Shown here piece after piece: positions 52,856 to 61,661 of a stretch of DNA of 64,000 nt. The stretch spans positions 248,001-312,000 of the forward strand of contig NZ_JAAXGE010000009.1 in the NCBI RefSeq assembly GCF_014750685.1. The letters are read 5' to 3'. The notes below the pieces were generated by a model. The model was not told the DNA's origin. It did no database searches and saw only the letters and a program-made list of their open reading frames with translations. Made by a program: the position numbers and the translations under genes. How positions within the stretch are numbered: position 1 is the first letter of the stretch; each line of letters opens with the position of its first letter. This stretch comes from Bacteroides sp. GM023. GTDB lineage: Bacteria > Bacteroidota > Bacteroidia > Bacteroidales > Bacteroidaceae.

Positions 52856-54172
52856 ATGAAACATTTATTATATAGTCTATTAGGAATATTGTTACTTGCA
52901 GGATGTAAGGAGGACAAGTACAATGTGATTATTCCGATGTCGGATATTTACTTGAGCGCACCTCAAGATGGAACGAGCATTGATTTGAATGATTTATCAA
53001 TTGATGAATATAGTTTCTCATGGGAGAAGCCTCTCGAAAAGGGAGCCAAACTGATTCTTGGTATTAACAGAAATTTTAAAGAAAGAGAATTGGTGAAAAT
53101 TGATGCAGGTAAAGCTACCTCTTTTTCGTTGTCTGCATTGACTGCTGATCAGTATTTTTCTCAGTTAGGAATTAAGGCAGGGCAGGAAGCGGTGTTATAC
53201 TGGACAGTCAAAGAAACCGGTAACACTGCGGCAGCCGCCTCGGATGCTCGTTCCATTCGTATCAAACGTATGTCTACCAAGTTGATACAGCCGGAAGACC
53301 TGACTCCAATTTCTTTGGCTGAAAATGCTCCCGAGACAGCAGTACAGTTTGAATGGGATACCCAGGAATGGCCTGAATCAACATCTTACTCACTTTGTCT
53401 CTCACTGGATCCTGAAATGAAACAAACTGTTGCCGAACAGAGTGTGGGAGTTGTGAACGGTAAATCTTCCTTGACTCATGAAGAGCTTCAAACATTACTC
53501 GATAAGCTTTCCATCAAACGTTGGACTTCAAATTCTGTGTACTGGAATGTGAAGACGGATGGCGGACAACTGGTATCGCGTTCTTCCGGAGTATTGAATA
53601 TGACAGAAATGATGCGCTTTATCGATGTTCGCGGTGATGAAAAGATTACTTATCGTGTTGCCCGCATTGTCTTTAGTGATGGGAAATCGCAAGTCTGGTT
53701 GGCTGACAATCTGCGTACAACAAAGTATCCTGACGGAACAAATATTGAGACAGATAAATATATGAATACGCCGGCATCTTTGGGAGAAGGAAGAGTGAAA
53801 GCTTATGGAGTTCATTATCATTATAGTCTTCGGGATAAAATATCACCAACTGGATGGCATATGCCGACCGTTCAGGAATATCAAAATCTGTTTATCGAAG
53901 CTGGACTTGCTGACGGGCAATGGAATGTTTTGAAAGATCCTGAATACTATGAATCAGTAAAAGGAAAGGCGCATTTGAATGAATGGAAATTCAACTTGTG
54001 TGCTGCTGGTCAGTGGAATGGTGATGCTGTTCAGAATCATACCGGACAGTATTGTTATCTGTTGGCGGCGGATGAAGAAGATTATAAATGTCTGCTTCAT
54101 GACGGTGGAGCAACATTGTGGCATCCTTGGACAACAGGTGCTCCTGCACGTTTTATTTACAATGAAAATTAA
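52856..54172 (+). CDS. SusE-like surface lipoprotein with C-terminal FISUMP domain
   Basis: 438 aa, 14 nt after SusD. The lipobox is LLAGC (Cys17). Two SusE-type Ig-like domains follow (about 30-145 and 155-250; the first has SFSWEKPLEKGAKLILGINR). The C-terminus (about 255-435) is a Fibrobacter-type paralogous domain: SQVWLADNLRTTKYPDGTNI, HYHYSLRDKISPTGWHMPT and a Trp-rich end. In PULs this slot usually holds a surface glycan-binding protein. FISUMP domains occur in many secreted Bacteroidetes proteins and are presumed carbohydrate-interacting. Ligand specificity is not readable. Confidence 0.8.
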   Translation: MKHLLYSLLGILLLAGCKEDKYNVIIPMSDIYLSAPQDGTSIDLNDLSIDEYSFSWEKPLEKGAKLILGINRNFKERELVKIDAGKATSFSLSALTADQYFSQLGIKAGQEAVLYWTVKETGNTAAAASDARSIRIKRMSTKLIQPEDLTPISLAENAPETAVQFEWDTQEWPESTSYSLCLSLDPEMKQTVAEQSVGVVNGKSSLTHEELQTLLDKLSIKRWTSNSVYWNVKTDGGQLVSRSSGVLNMTEMMRFIDVRGDEKITYRVARIVFSDGKSQVWLADNLRTTKYPDGTNIETDKYMNTPASLGEGRVKAYGVHYHYSLRDKISPTGWHMPTVQEYQNLFIEAGLADGQWNVLKDPEYYESVKGKAHLNEWKFNLCAAGQWNGDAVQNHTGQYCYLLAADEEDYKCLLHDGGATLWHPWTTGAPARFIYNEN

Positions 54173-54204
54173 TCAGGTGAATAATTAAAAAAAGTATATC
54201 AATC

Positions 54205-55767
54205 ATGTTAATCAATATAAAGAAAACTATGGCCATATTATCTACCTTATTATTAGGTATTATGTGTAGCTTTTGTTCCGATACGATAGATGTATATGTC
54301 GGACAATATGGAGAAGGAGAAACGGATGAGACGGAAACTCCGGTTATTGAAGGTAAAATTATTGATATTGAATCGTTGAGAAATCCCGATAGAGGGTTTC
54401 ATCTGGAATGTAATCTGCTTGCTGACGAGATGAAGAGTCCATATAATGATTATGAGGTTTATGGCAATGAGTTGTATTCGAAGAATGTAGAACAGTTCGG
54501 CGCGCAGGAAGACAACTTGACCCTTGTACAGCAGTATATCTATTTAACTAAGTGGGTGAGTAAGGATCTGGATGCTGAAGCTCTGGCAAATATTCGTAAG
54601 GTATTCGAATTGATGAAAGCACAGGGATATAAAGCAATTCTTCGTTTTGCATACAACCATGCCGGACTGAATACTTCCGGTGGTGAATCCAAACAATGGA
54701 TTCTCAGACATATCGAGCAATTGACCCCTCTGTTGAATGAATACATTGGACAAATTGCTACCATGCAGGTTGGTTTTATTGGTGCCTGGGGAGAGTGGCA
54801 TACTTCTCCCTTGATGAGCGATCAGAGTGCGAAGAATGCAGTTGTCAGCGCTTTATTGAGAGCTTTGCCTGCGCCCTATTGTGTAGAAATGCGTTATCCG
54901 AATCATAAGAAAGCGTTGACACTGGAACAGGAAGAGTATCGTGGGCGCATCGGATATGCGAACGATTATTTTACGGCTGGTGAACATCTTCTTGCACCTG
55001 GAAATGACTTTATACCCAATACGGATGACTATAAGCAGATCGTAGAAGAAGTAAAAGCGAATAATTTTTATATGAGTGGTGAAATTCCTTATAAAGAAGA
55101 TACGGAATGGGGATTGGCAAAACTGATTAGCCCGATAAAGTCACTGCGTATATTGCGCGAACACCGTTATTCGGCATTTGATGTGACACAAAACTATGAA
55201 TTGAATATCATAAGTTGGAAGCAAGTGAAAGTAAATCCTGCTTTATTAAATGATAATCACATTCTATTCGATGAAAGTTATTTTAAAGATGATGAGGGTA
55301 ATGATGTTATTCGTTCATTCTACCAATTTGTACGCGACCATTTGGGCTATCGTCTGAATCTCCAAAGTGAATCGAAAGTAGAAGCAAAAGGTGGAAATCT
55401 GGAATATGATCTGACGATTACCAATACAGGTTTTGCTACGGTGATTAATCCGAAAGAAGTATATCTCGTACTGGTTTCCGAAGACGGTAAGGTAGCGAAA
55501 GAATTCAAACTGGATGCGGATCCTAAGACATGGATTCCATCTACCGAACAAGAACCGAATCAGGCTGCAAAATATTCCATCAAAGGAAGTGTGGCAGCCG
55601 GTGTAAGTGGGACATATAAAGTCGGAATATGGATGCCGGAAAAAGTAGCCGATTGGAAATACAACTCAGTCTATGCCATAAAGTTTGCTCAAACAGAGAA
55701 TGTGACTCATTGGTATGACGACGCAGGAAAATATGCTGTCAATCTTTTCGGAACAGTTACATTCTAA
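54205..55767 (+). CDS. DUF4874/DUF4832-domain surface lipoprotein
   Basis: 520 aa. The signal peptide has a lipobox-like end (LGIMCSFC). The N-terminal catalytic-looking domain (about 55-250) contains NPDRGFHLECNLLADE, TLVQQYIYLTKWVSKDLDAE, the strand AILRFAYNHAG, and MQVGFIGAWGEWHTSP. This is a TIM-barrel-like arrangement with conserved Glu/Trp and belongs to DUF4874. The following DUF4832 region has GYANDYFTAGEH. The C-terminus (about 400-520) is a beta-sandwich with an Asn-Gly-Phe-rich DUF4832 end. The GAWGEWH motif and the PUL location suggest a glycoside hydrolase or glycan-binding protein, but no activity is assigned to the family. Confidence 0.75.
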   Translation: MLINIKKTMAILSTLLLGIMCSFCSDTIDVYVGQYGEGETDETETPVIEGKIIDIESLRNPDRGFHLECNLLADEMKSPYNDYEVYGNELYSKNVEQFGAQEDNLTLVQQYIYLTKWVSKDLDAEALANIRKVFELMKAQGYKAILRFAYNHAGLNTSGGESKQWILRHIEQLTPLLNEYIGQIATMQVGFIGAWGEWHTSPLMSDQSAKNAVVSALLRALPAPYCVEMRYPNHKKALTLEQEEYRGRIGYANDYFTAGEHLLAPGNDFIPNTDDYKQIVEEVKANNFYMSGEIPYKEDTEWGLAKLISPIKSLRILREHRYSAFDVTQNYELNIISWKQVKVNPALLNDNHILFDESYFKDDEGNDVIRSFYQFVRDHLGYRLNLQSESKVEAKGGNLEYDLTITNTGFATVINPKEVYLVLVSEDGKVAKEFKLDADPKTWIPSTEQEPNQAAKYSIKGSVAAGVSGTYKVGIWMPEKVADWKYNSVYAIKFAQTENVTHWYDDAGKYAVNLFGTVTF

Positions 55768-55779
55768 TACATATTGATA

Positions 55780-55826
55780 AATACCTCGACCGTACGAAAC
55801 AGGTTTCATGTTACGGTCGAAGTATT
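55780..55826. promoter_or_regulatory. Long intergenic hairpin between DUF4874 protein and GH35 genes
   Basis: Arms 55780-55794 and 55812-55826 pair with one C-A mismatch, and an inner GAAAC/GTTTC stem (55796-55800 / 55803-55807) continues it. There is no clear T run. It may set relative expression of the downstream glycosidases by attenuation or RNA processing. Confidence 0.5.
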
Positions 55827-55848
55827 TGAAAACTCACATCCTACTTGA

Positions 55849-58182
55849 ATGAAGATGAATAAAAATCGAAGAACCGTATTTATTATACTTAACTTAATGG
55901 TATCATTTCTATTTTTATCCTGTTCCTCCCCCAAGGAGCAGGTTAAAATAGAAAATGGTACTTTTAATATCAACGGAAAAGATATACAGTTGATTTGTGG
56001 AGAAATGCACTATCCCCGTATTCCGCACGAGTATTGGCGTGATCGTTTACACAGAGCGCGGGCGATGGGATTGAATACTGTATCAGCCTACGTATTTTGG
56101 AACTTCCATGAGCGTCAGCCAGGTGAATTTGATTTTAGCGGCCAGGCGGATATTGCAGAATTTATCCGTACGGCACAGGAAGAAGGACTGTATGTCATTC
56201 TTCGTCCCGGCCCGTATGTGTGTGCAGAATGGGATTTTGGCGGCTACCCTTCGTGGCTACTAAAAGAAAAAGATTTGACGTATCGTAGCAAAGACCCGCG
56301 TTTTCTGTCCTATTGTGAAAGATATATCAAGGAACTGGGTAAGCAATTGGCTCCCTTGACCATCAATAATGGTGGTAATATTATTATGGTGCAGGTGGAA
56401 AACGAATATGGTTCGTATGCGGCAGATAAAGAATACCTTACAGCAATTCGTGATATGATTAAAGATGCCGGATTTAATGTCCCTTTATTTACCTGTGACG
56501 GCGGCGGACAGGTAGAAGCAGGGCATGTTGACGGTGCATTACCTACGCTGAACGGTGTGTTTGGTGAAGACATTTTTAAAGTAGTAGATAAATATCACGA
56601 AGGTGGCCCTTATTTTGTGGCGGAATTCTATCCGGCTTGGTTTGATGAATGGGGAAGACATCATTCGTCTGTTGCTTATGAGCGTCCTGCCGAACAATTG
56701 GACTGGATGCTGAGTCACGGAGTATCTGTCAGTATGTATATGTTTCATGGCGGAACAAATTTTTGGTACACGAATGGAGCCAATACCGGAGGCGGTTATC
56801 AACCTCAGCCGACAAGCTATGATTATGACGCGCCTTTGAGTGAATGGGGGAATTGCTATCCCAAATACCATGCATTCAGAGAAGTAATTCAGAAATACTT
56901 GCCCGAAGGAACCGTATTGCCGGAAATCCCAGCCGATAATCCGACTACCACCTTCGCTACAGTCGAATTAAAGGAAAGTGCTCCCCTGACTACGGCTTTC
57001 CATCAAACCACACAGTCAGAAGAGGTTCTGTCAATGGAAGATTTAGGCATTGATTTCGGATATATTCATTATCAGACAACCATTCAAAAAGCAGGGAAGC
57101 AGAAACTTATCATACAGGATTTGCGTGACTATGCAGTTATCCTGATAGATGGCAAGCAAGTAGCCAGTTTGGATCGTCGTTACAATCAGAATAGCGTAAT
57201 GCTGAATGTTCCGAAAGCACCTGCAACTTTAGAAATACTTGTTGAGAATACCGGTCGCGTGAATTACGGCCCTGATATACTATTCAATCGTAAAGGTATC
57301 ACCAGCCAAGTTTTGTGGGGCGATGAAAAACTGACCGGATGGTCTATTACTCCGCTACCTCTATATAAAGAAAACGTGTCGGAAATAGAATTTGGTAAAA
57401 CAATCAAAGGTGTCCCGGCTTTTCATAAAGGAATATTTACGATTCAGAAGAAAGGCGACTGTTTTATAGACATGAGCCAGTGGGGGAAAGGAGCAGTTTG
57501 GGTTAATGGCAAATCACTCGGACGTTTTTGGAACATCGGCCCTCAACAAACGCTATATCTACCCGCTCCCTGGTTGAAGGAAGGAGAAAATGAAATCGTA
57601 GTCTTTGAAATGGAAGATACAGGTAATCGTTCTCTGCAAGGATTGAATCAACCTATCCTGGATAGTTTGGGCATAGACAAGAACTATCAGAAAGGACAAC
57701 GTCGTACAAGATTAGGCACTCCGATTCTGGAAGACGGTGATATCGCATTGAAAACTACTTTACAAGAAACCAATGAATGGCAGCCATTTGATTTCCCTGT
57801 TGCAACTACACTCCGTCACTTCTGCATCGAGACGCTTTCTTCTTACACGGAAGATAACCAAGCCTGCATTTCAGAAGTCGAACTGATAGACGATAAAGGA
57901 CAGCCGATTGATAAGAAGAAATGGGAAGTCATTTATGTGAGCAGCGAACAGGCGGATAAGAATTTGGGAATAGCAGAGAATCTGTTTGACGGGGATATAT
58001 CTTCCTTTTGGCATACGGACGCAAGCGTAGAACCCAATCATCCTCACCGTATTATCGTTGATATGAAAGAAATATATAAAGTTTCAGCCATCCGCTTCAA
58101 AGTTCGTAAAGGTTCATTCTTATCAGGAAAAGTGAAAGACGTAACCATCTATGGTCGTCCGCAGTTCTTCTTGTTCCATTGA
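55849..58182 (+). CDS. GH35 beta-galactosidase lipoprotein with C-terminal F5/8-type domain
   Basis: 777 aa with a lipoprotein signal (FLFLSC, lipobox LSC). The GH35 catalytic barrel spans about 40-360. It opens with LICGEMHYPRIPHEYW; the acid/base is Glu186 in VENEYGSY and the nucleophile Glu259 in VAEFYPAWFDEWG. Beta domains follow, including GAVWVNGKSLGRFWNIGPQQ, the usual jelly-roll of GH35. The last 130 residues form a discoidin (F5/8 type C)-like carbohydrate-binding domain (LFDGDISSFWHTDAS...PHRIIVDM). It would release terminal beta-galactose from host glycans. The lipid anchor places it in the envelope, perhaps at the surface. Confidence 0.93.
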   Translation: MKMNKNRRTVFIILNLMVSFLFLSCSSPKEQVKIENGTFNINGKDIQLICGEMHYPRIPHEYWRDRLHRARAMGLNTVSAYVFWNFHERQPGEFDFSGQADIAEFIRTAQEEGLYVILRPGPYVCAEWDFGGYPSWLLKEKDLTYRSKDPRFLSYCERYIKELGKQLAPLTINNGGNIIMVQVENEYGSYAADKEYLTAIRDMIKDAGFNVPLFTCDGGGQVEAGHVDGALPTLNGVFGEDIFKVVDKYHEGGPYFVAEFYPAWFDEWGRHHSSVAYERPAEQLDWMLSHGVSVSMYMFHGGTNFWYTNGANTGGGYQPQPTSYDYDAPLSEWGNCYPKYHAFREVIQKYLPEGTVLPEIPADNPTTTFATVELKESAPLTTAFHQTTQSEEVLSMEDLGIDFGYIHYQTTIQKAGKQKLIIQDLRDYAVILIDGKQVASLDRRYNQNSVMLNVPKAPATLEILVENTGRVNYGPDILFNRKGITSQVLWGDEKLTGWSITPLPLYKENVSEIEFGKTIKGVPAFHKGIFTIQKKGDCFIDMSQWGKGAVWVNGKSLGRFWNIGPQQTLYLPAPWLKEGENEIVVFEMEDTGNRSLQGLNQPILDSLGIDKNYQKGQRRTRLGTPILEDGDIALKTTLQETNEWQPFDFPVATTLRHFCIETLSSYTEDNQACISEVELIDDKGQPIDKKKWEVIYVSSEQADKNLGIAENLFDGDISSFWHTDASVEPNHPHRIIVDMKEIYKVSAIRFKVRKGSFLSGKVKDVTIYGRPQFFLFH

Positions 58183-58223
58183 TTAAAATGTGACTGATTG
58201 AAAAGAATCTGACTCTTATTTAC

Positions 58224-58231
58224 TATATTTG
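58224..58231 (+). promoter_or_regulatory. -7 box TATATTTG before the GH89 gene
   Basis: The nearest TTG (58198-58200) is 23 nt upstream, longer than usual, so an internal promoter for GH89 is possible but weak. Confidence 0.4.
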
Positions 58232-58252
58232 AAGCATTAAAAATACAACACT

Positions 58253-60376
58253 ATGCATATGCGCTTTTTGTTAATTTTATTACTCGGAACTATCATGTTA
58301 TGTAGTTGTCAGTCAGAACAACTACCAGTCAATTCTTTAGCAGATCGTGTGACGGAAGGTACTTCGAAAGACCGGATCCTTTTCCAACTTATTGTTGATG
58401 AGAATAATCCCTCGAAAGATTACTTTGAAATATCTTCCAAAGACGATAAAGTCTTGATAACCGGAAACTCCGACATATCTTTATCCACCGGACTGAACTG
58501 GTATCTGAAATACGTAGCCGATATCCATCTCTCCTGGAATAATCCGTCTCAAAAGTTACCGGAAGTACTACCACTTCCACAAGAGAAAATTCGCCAAGAG
58601 ACATCCATGCAAAACAGATATTACCTGAACTATTGTACCTATTCCTACTCCATGGCCTTTTGGGATTGGGAGCGTTGGGAGAAGGAAATAGACTGGATGG
58701 CAATGCACGGAATCAATATGCCTTTGAGTATTACCGGAATGGAAGTCGTTTGGTACAACCTGCTGAAACGTTTGGGATATACCACAGAAGAAATCAATGA
58801 GTTTATTTCCGGCCCGGCTTTTATGGCTTGGTGGCAGATGAATAATTTGGAAGGATGGGGTGGACCCAATCCCGATAGTTGGTATCAGCAGCAGGAAGTA
58901 CTTCAAAAGAAGATCATATCCCGCATGCGTGAACTAGGCATAGAACCTGTATTCCCCGGATATGCCGGAATGGTTCCTCGTAATATAGGTGAGAAGCTAG
59001 GCTATCAGATTGCCGACCCCGGCAAATGGTGCGGCTTCCCCCGTCCCGCTTTCCTTTCTACGGAAGATGAACACTTTGACTCTTTCGCAGCCATGTATTA
59101 CGAAGAACTGGAAAAACTGTATGGAAAAGCCAAATATTACAGTATGGATCCCTTCCATGAAGGTGGAAATACAGAAGGAATAGACTTGGCGAAAGCCGGA
59201 ACATCCATCATGGCGGCAATGAAGAAAGTGAATCCGGAAGCCGTTTGGGTGATTCAAGCCTGGCAGGCGAATCCACGGGAAGAAATGATTTCTTCTCTCG
59301 ATCAAGGAGACTTGATGGTACTGGATTTGTATAGCGAGAAACGCCCTCAATGGGGTGACCCGAATTCAATGTGGTTTCGCGAAAAAGGATTTGGCAAACA
59401 TGACTGGCTCTATTGCATGCTGCTGAATTTCGGTGGAAATGTAGGCTTGCATGGTCGAATGGAGCAACTGATAAATGGCTACTATGACGCATACGTACAC
59501 CCCAATGGAAAAACATTGCGCGGAGTAGGAGCAACCCCTGAAGGAATTGAAAACAATCCTGTAATGTTCGAACTGCTTTATGAACTTCCCTGGCGTGAAG
59601 AACGATTCTCTTCCGATGAATGGTTGCAAGGCTATTTGAAAGCCCGTTATGGTGGAGAGGTCTTTCCGGAAGTAGCAGAAGCGTGGCGTGCCTTGGAACA
59701 TACCGTTTACAATGCACCGAAAGACTACCAGGGTGAAGGAACTACCGAGTCTTTGCTATGTGCCCGTCCGGGATTTCATTTGGACAGGACATCTACCTGG
59801 GGATATTCCAAACTATTCTACTCTCCGGACTCAACAGCAAAGGCGGCTAATCTACTGCTTTCTATTGCTGGTCAGTATAAAGGAAACAACAATTTTGAAT
59901 ATGATTTAGTGGACATAGTGCGTCAGAGTAACGCTGATAAGGGAAATATATTACTCGAAGAAATATCTCAAAGCTACGACCGGAAAGACACAGAGAATTT
60001 CCGGAAACAGACACAGCAATTTCTGGAACTCATATTATCTCAAGATAGTCTCCTGTCTACCCGGAAAGAGTTCTCCGTTTCTTCTTGGCTGACTACTGCA
60101 CGTTCTTTAGGCACTACCGACGAAGAAAAGAAACTCTACGAATGGAATGCTTCTGCATTAATTACAGTTTGGGGGGATAGTATTGCTGCCAATCAGGGTG
60201 GACTACATGATTATTCTCATCGTGAATGGAGTGGACTTTTGAAAGATTTGTATTATCCGCGTTGGAAAGTGTTCTTTGAACAGCAACAACTGGAACTGGA
60301 CGGTAAACCTGTTGGAGAAGCAATTAATTTCTATGAAATGGAAAAAGCCTGGGCAGAGAAATCCCATGGATATTGA
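58253..60376 (+). CDS. GH89 alpha-N-acetylglucosaminidase lipoprotein
   Basis: 707 aa with lipobox LCSC (Cys19). NAGLU-type domains follow in order. There is a small N-terminal domain (about 25-110). The TIM barrel (about 115-450) has YYLNYCTYSYSMAFWDWERW, the MALHGINMPLS-like WMAMHGINMPLSITGME, and YSMDPFHEGG with Glu303 as likely acid/base. It continues with NFGGNVGLHGR and ATPEGIENNPVMFELLYELP. A C-terminal helical domain (about 470-705) follows. GH89 enzymes remove terminal alpha-GlcNAc from gastric mucin O-glycans or heparan sulphate. Together with the GH35 it supports a host O-glycan PUL. Confidence 0.93.
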   Translation: MHMRFLLILLLGTIMLCSCQSEQLPVNSLADRVTEGTSKDRILFQLIVDENNPSKDYFEISSKDDKVLITGNSDISLSTGLNWYLKYVADIHLSWNNPSQKLPEVLPLPQEKIRQETSMQNRYYLNYCTYSYSMAFWDWERWEKEIDWMAMHGINMPLSITGMEVVWYNLLKRLGYTTEEINEFISGPAFMAWWQMNNLEGWGGPNPDSWYQQQEVLQKKIISRMRELGIEPVFPGYAGMVPRNIGEKLGYQIADPGKWCGFPRPAFLSTEDEHFDSFAAMYYEELEKLYGKAKYYSMDPFHEGGNTEGIDLAKAGTSIMAAMKKVNPEAVWVIQAWQANPREEMISSLDQGDLMVLDLYSEKRPQWGDPNSMWFREKGFGKHDWLYCMLLNFGGNVGLHGRMEQLINGYYDAYVHPNGKTLRGVGATPEGIENNPVMFELLYELPWREERFSSDEWLQGYLKARYGGEVFPEVAEAWRALEHTVYNAPKDYQGEGTTESLLCARPGFHLDRTSTWGYSKLFYSPDSTAKAANLLLSIAGQYKGNNNFEYDLVDIVRQSNADKGNILLEEISQSYDRKDTENFRKQTQQFLELILSQDSLLSTRKEFSVSSWLTTARSLGTTDEEKKLYEWNASALITVWGDSIAANQGGLHDYSHREWSGLLKDLYYPRWKVFFEQQQLELDGKPVGEAINFYEMEKAWAEKSHGY

Positions 60377-60476
60377 TTCAAAATTATGCTATAAGCAAAA
60401 GTAAATAAGGTAATGCTAACTCATTTATCCAATCAATATATTAATAGTTGAGTGGTCGAAGATTACTAGTTGAAAT

Positions 60477-60562
60477 GTTGGGCATATATAGCTGATACAT
60501 TGGACATATAGATCCAGTACATTGGCTATTTATATCCAACGCATTGGAGCTATATGTCCAAC
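60477..60562. repeat. Four imperfect 21-22-bp repeats related to the array at 3171
   Basis: Units begin near 60477, 60500, 60521 and 60543, with the core TTGG(A/G)CATATAG(A)TCCA. For example, GGACATATAGATCC is nearly identical to GGACATATAGAACC at 3195. The array lies between two convergent gene ends. Confidence 0.7.
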
Positions 60563-60567
60563 AGCCA

Positions 60568-61650
60568 CTAATTGTAGGGTGAATTACCCAATTCGTATTT
60601 CGTATATATTCTGAAAGTAGCTATTACTCCTTTATGGTCAGAAGGCCATATACCTTTGGGAGTGATAAAGTAGTCTTTCGTATTTTCTTCAATTCGCTGG
60701 CTTCTGACAATGGAACGGGATGGACCGAGAATGATTGAGGATATGGGAGTAATGTTCTGATTCGGATAAAAATAAATAAAATCAATCCGGTCTCTTTCAT
60801 CCGCATCGGGTGCCCAGGTTAATTTGCTGACGGGCATCTTGTCGTTATCGGAAGGGAAAGTAAATCCCGGGTGGGTGATCGGGTTTGGATAGAGAGTTCG
60901 ATATATATCCTTGAATCCTTCTTTGTGGAGTATACTTGAACAATCCCAATTGATAACCACTCCGTTATGATCCCATAGATTTTTCGTATCTTCCTGCCAG
61001 TCGAGGTGAGAAGGTTCGTTGAAATCTCCTCCTAATAACACAATAGATCCTTTTGCAATGTCTTGTTGTGCACTTTGGATGAATACTTCGATGGCTTCTT
61101 CACGAAAAGCAATACGGTTGGCCGCTAAAATAGAATCTGCATTATGAATAGGTTTTGCCATCTTTTTCCAGGTACTTCCATCATAACCACGTGGTAAGTA
61201 ACAAGCGTAATTCTTATAATCCAAATGGGCTGAATAAGCAGCAATAGTGTGTCCGGCCATGTGGATAGTTGCTTTTAAGATAGAACCACAGCCATTATTC
61301 TTTGGGTAGACTACTTCTTGATGGTCTATGCCATATTTGGATAAGATGCCTACATCCAGTGAACTATGTTCTCCATAGTAAGTTCTTCCATGTTTTTTGA
61401 GTGCCTCTATTATGCGGGATATAAACGAGGTTCCATTATAATTGCGAACTTCACTAAAGAAAACGATATCAGCATCGACTTGTGCCACTTCATCGGCTAT
61501 GGCTTCAAATCCTCCTTCTACGATGCTTCCTTCATGCCAGATGTTGAGTTGTAAGACGGTGAGATGGGAAGTTGGGGTCGCACTGCGACCCCAACTTGTT
61601 ATTCCTATGTTACTTAAGCACAAGAGTAGAATATAAAAAAATAGTTTCAT
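60568..61650 (-). CDS. Endonuclease/exonuclease/phosphatase-family secreted protein
   Basis: 360 aa from the ATG at 61650; an earlier in-frame GTG at 61680 would overlap SusD. A signal peptide occupies about 1-23 (FFYILLLCLSNIGITSWG). The EEP fold is clear: VLQLNIWHEG near the N-terminus (Asn), the metal-binding Glu in VFFSEVRNYNG, IVLLGGDFNEPSHLDW (Asp/Asn), RIDFIYFYP and the terminal SDHKGVIATF (catalytic His). The family includes nucleases, inositol-phosphate phosphatases and sphingomyelinases; the substrate cannot be read. It lies 11 nt after a SusD gene, so it probably acts on the ligand of that transporter, making this an unusual PUL for a phosphorylated substrate. Confidence 0.88.
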   Translation of the reverse strand: MKLFFYILLLCLSNIGITSWGRSATPTSHLTVLQLNIWHEGSIVEGGFEAIADEVAQVDADIVFFSEVRNYNGTSFISRIIEALKKHGRTYYGEHSSLDVGILSKYGIDHQEVVYPKNNGCGSILKATIHMAGHTIAAYSAHLDYKNYACYLPRGYDGSTWKKMAKPIHNADSILAANRIAFREEAIEVFIQSAQQDIAKGSIVLLGGDFNEPSHLDWQEDTKNLWDHNGVVINWDCSSILHKEGFKDIYRTLYPNPITHPGFTFPSDNDKMPVSKLTWAPDADERDRIDFIYFYPNQNITPISSIILGPSRSIVRSQRIEENTKDYFITPKGIWPSDHKGVIATFRIYTKYELGNSPYN

Positions 61651-61661
61651 GCCACTCTTAT

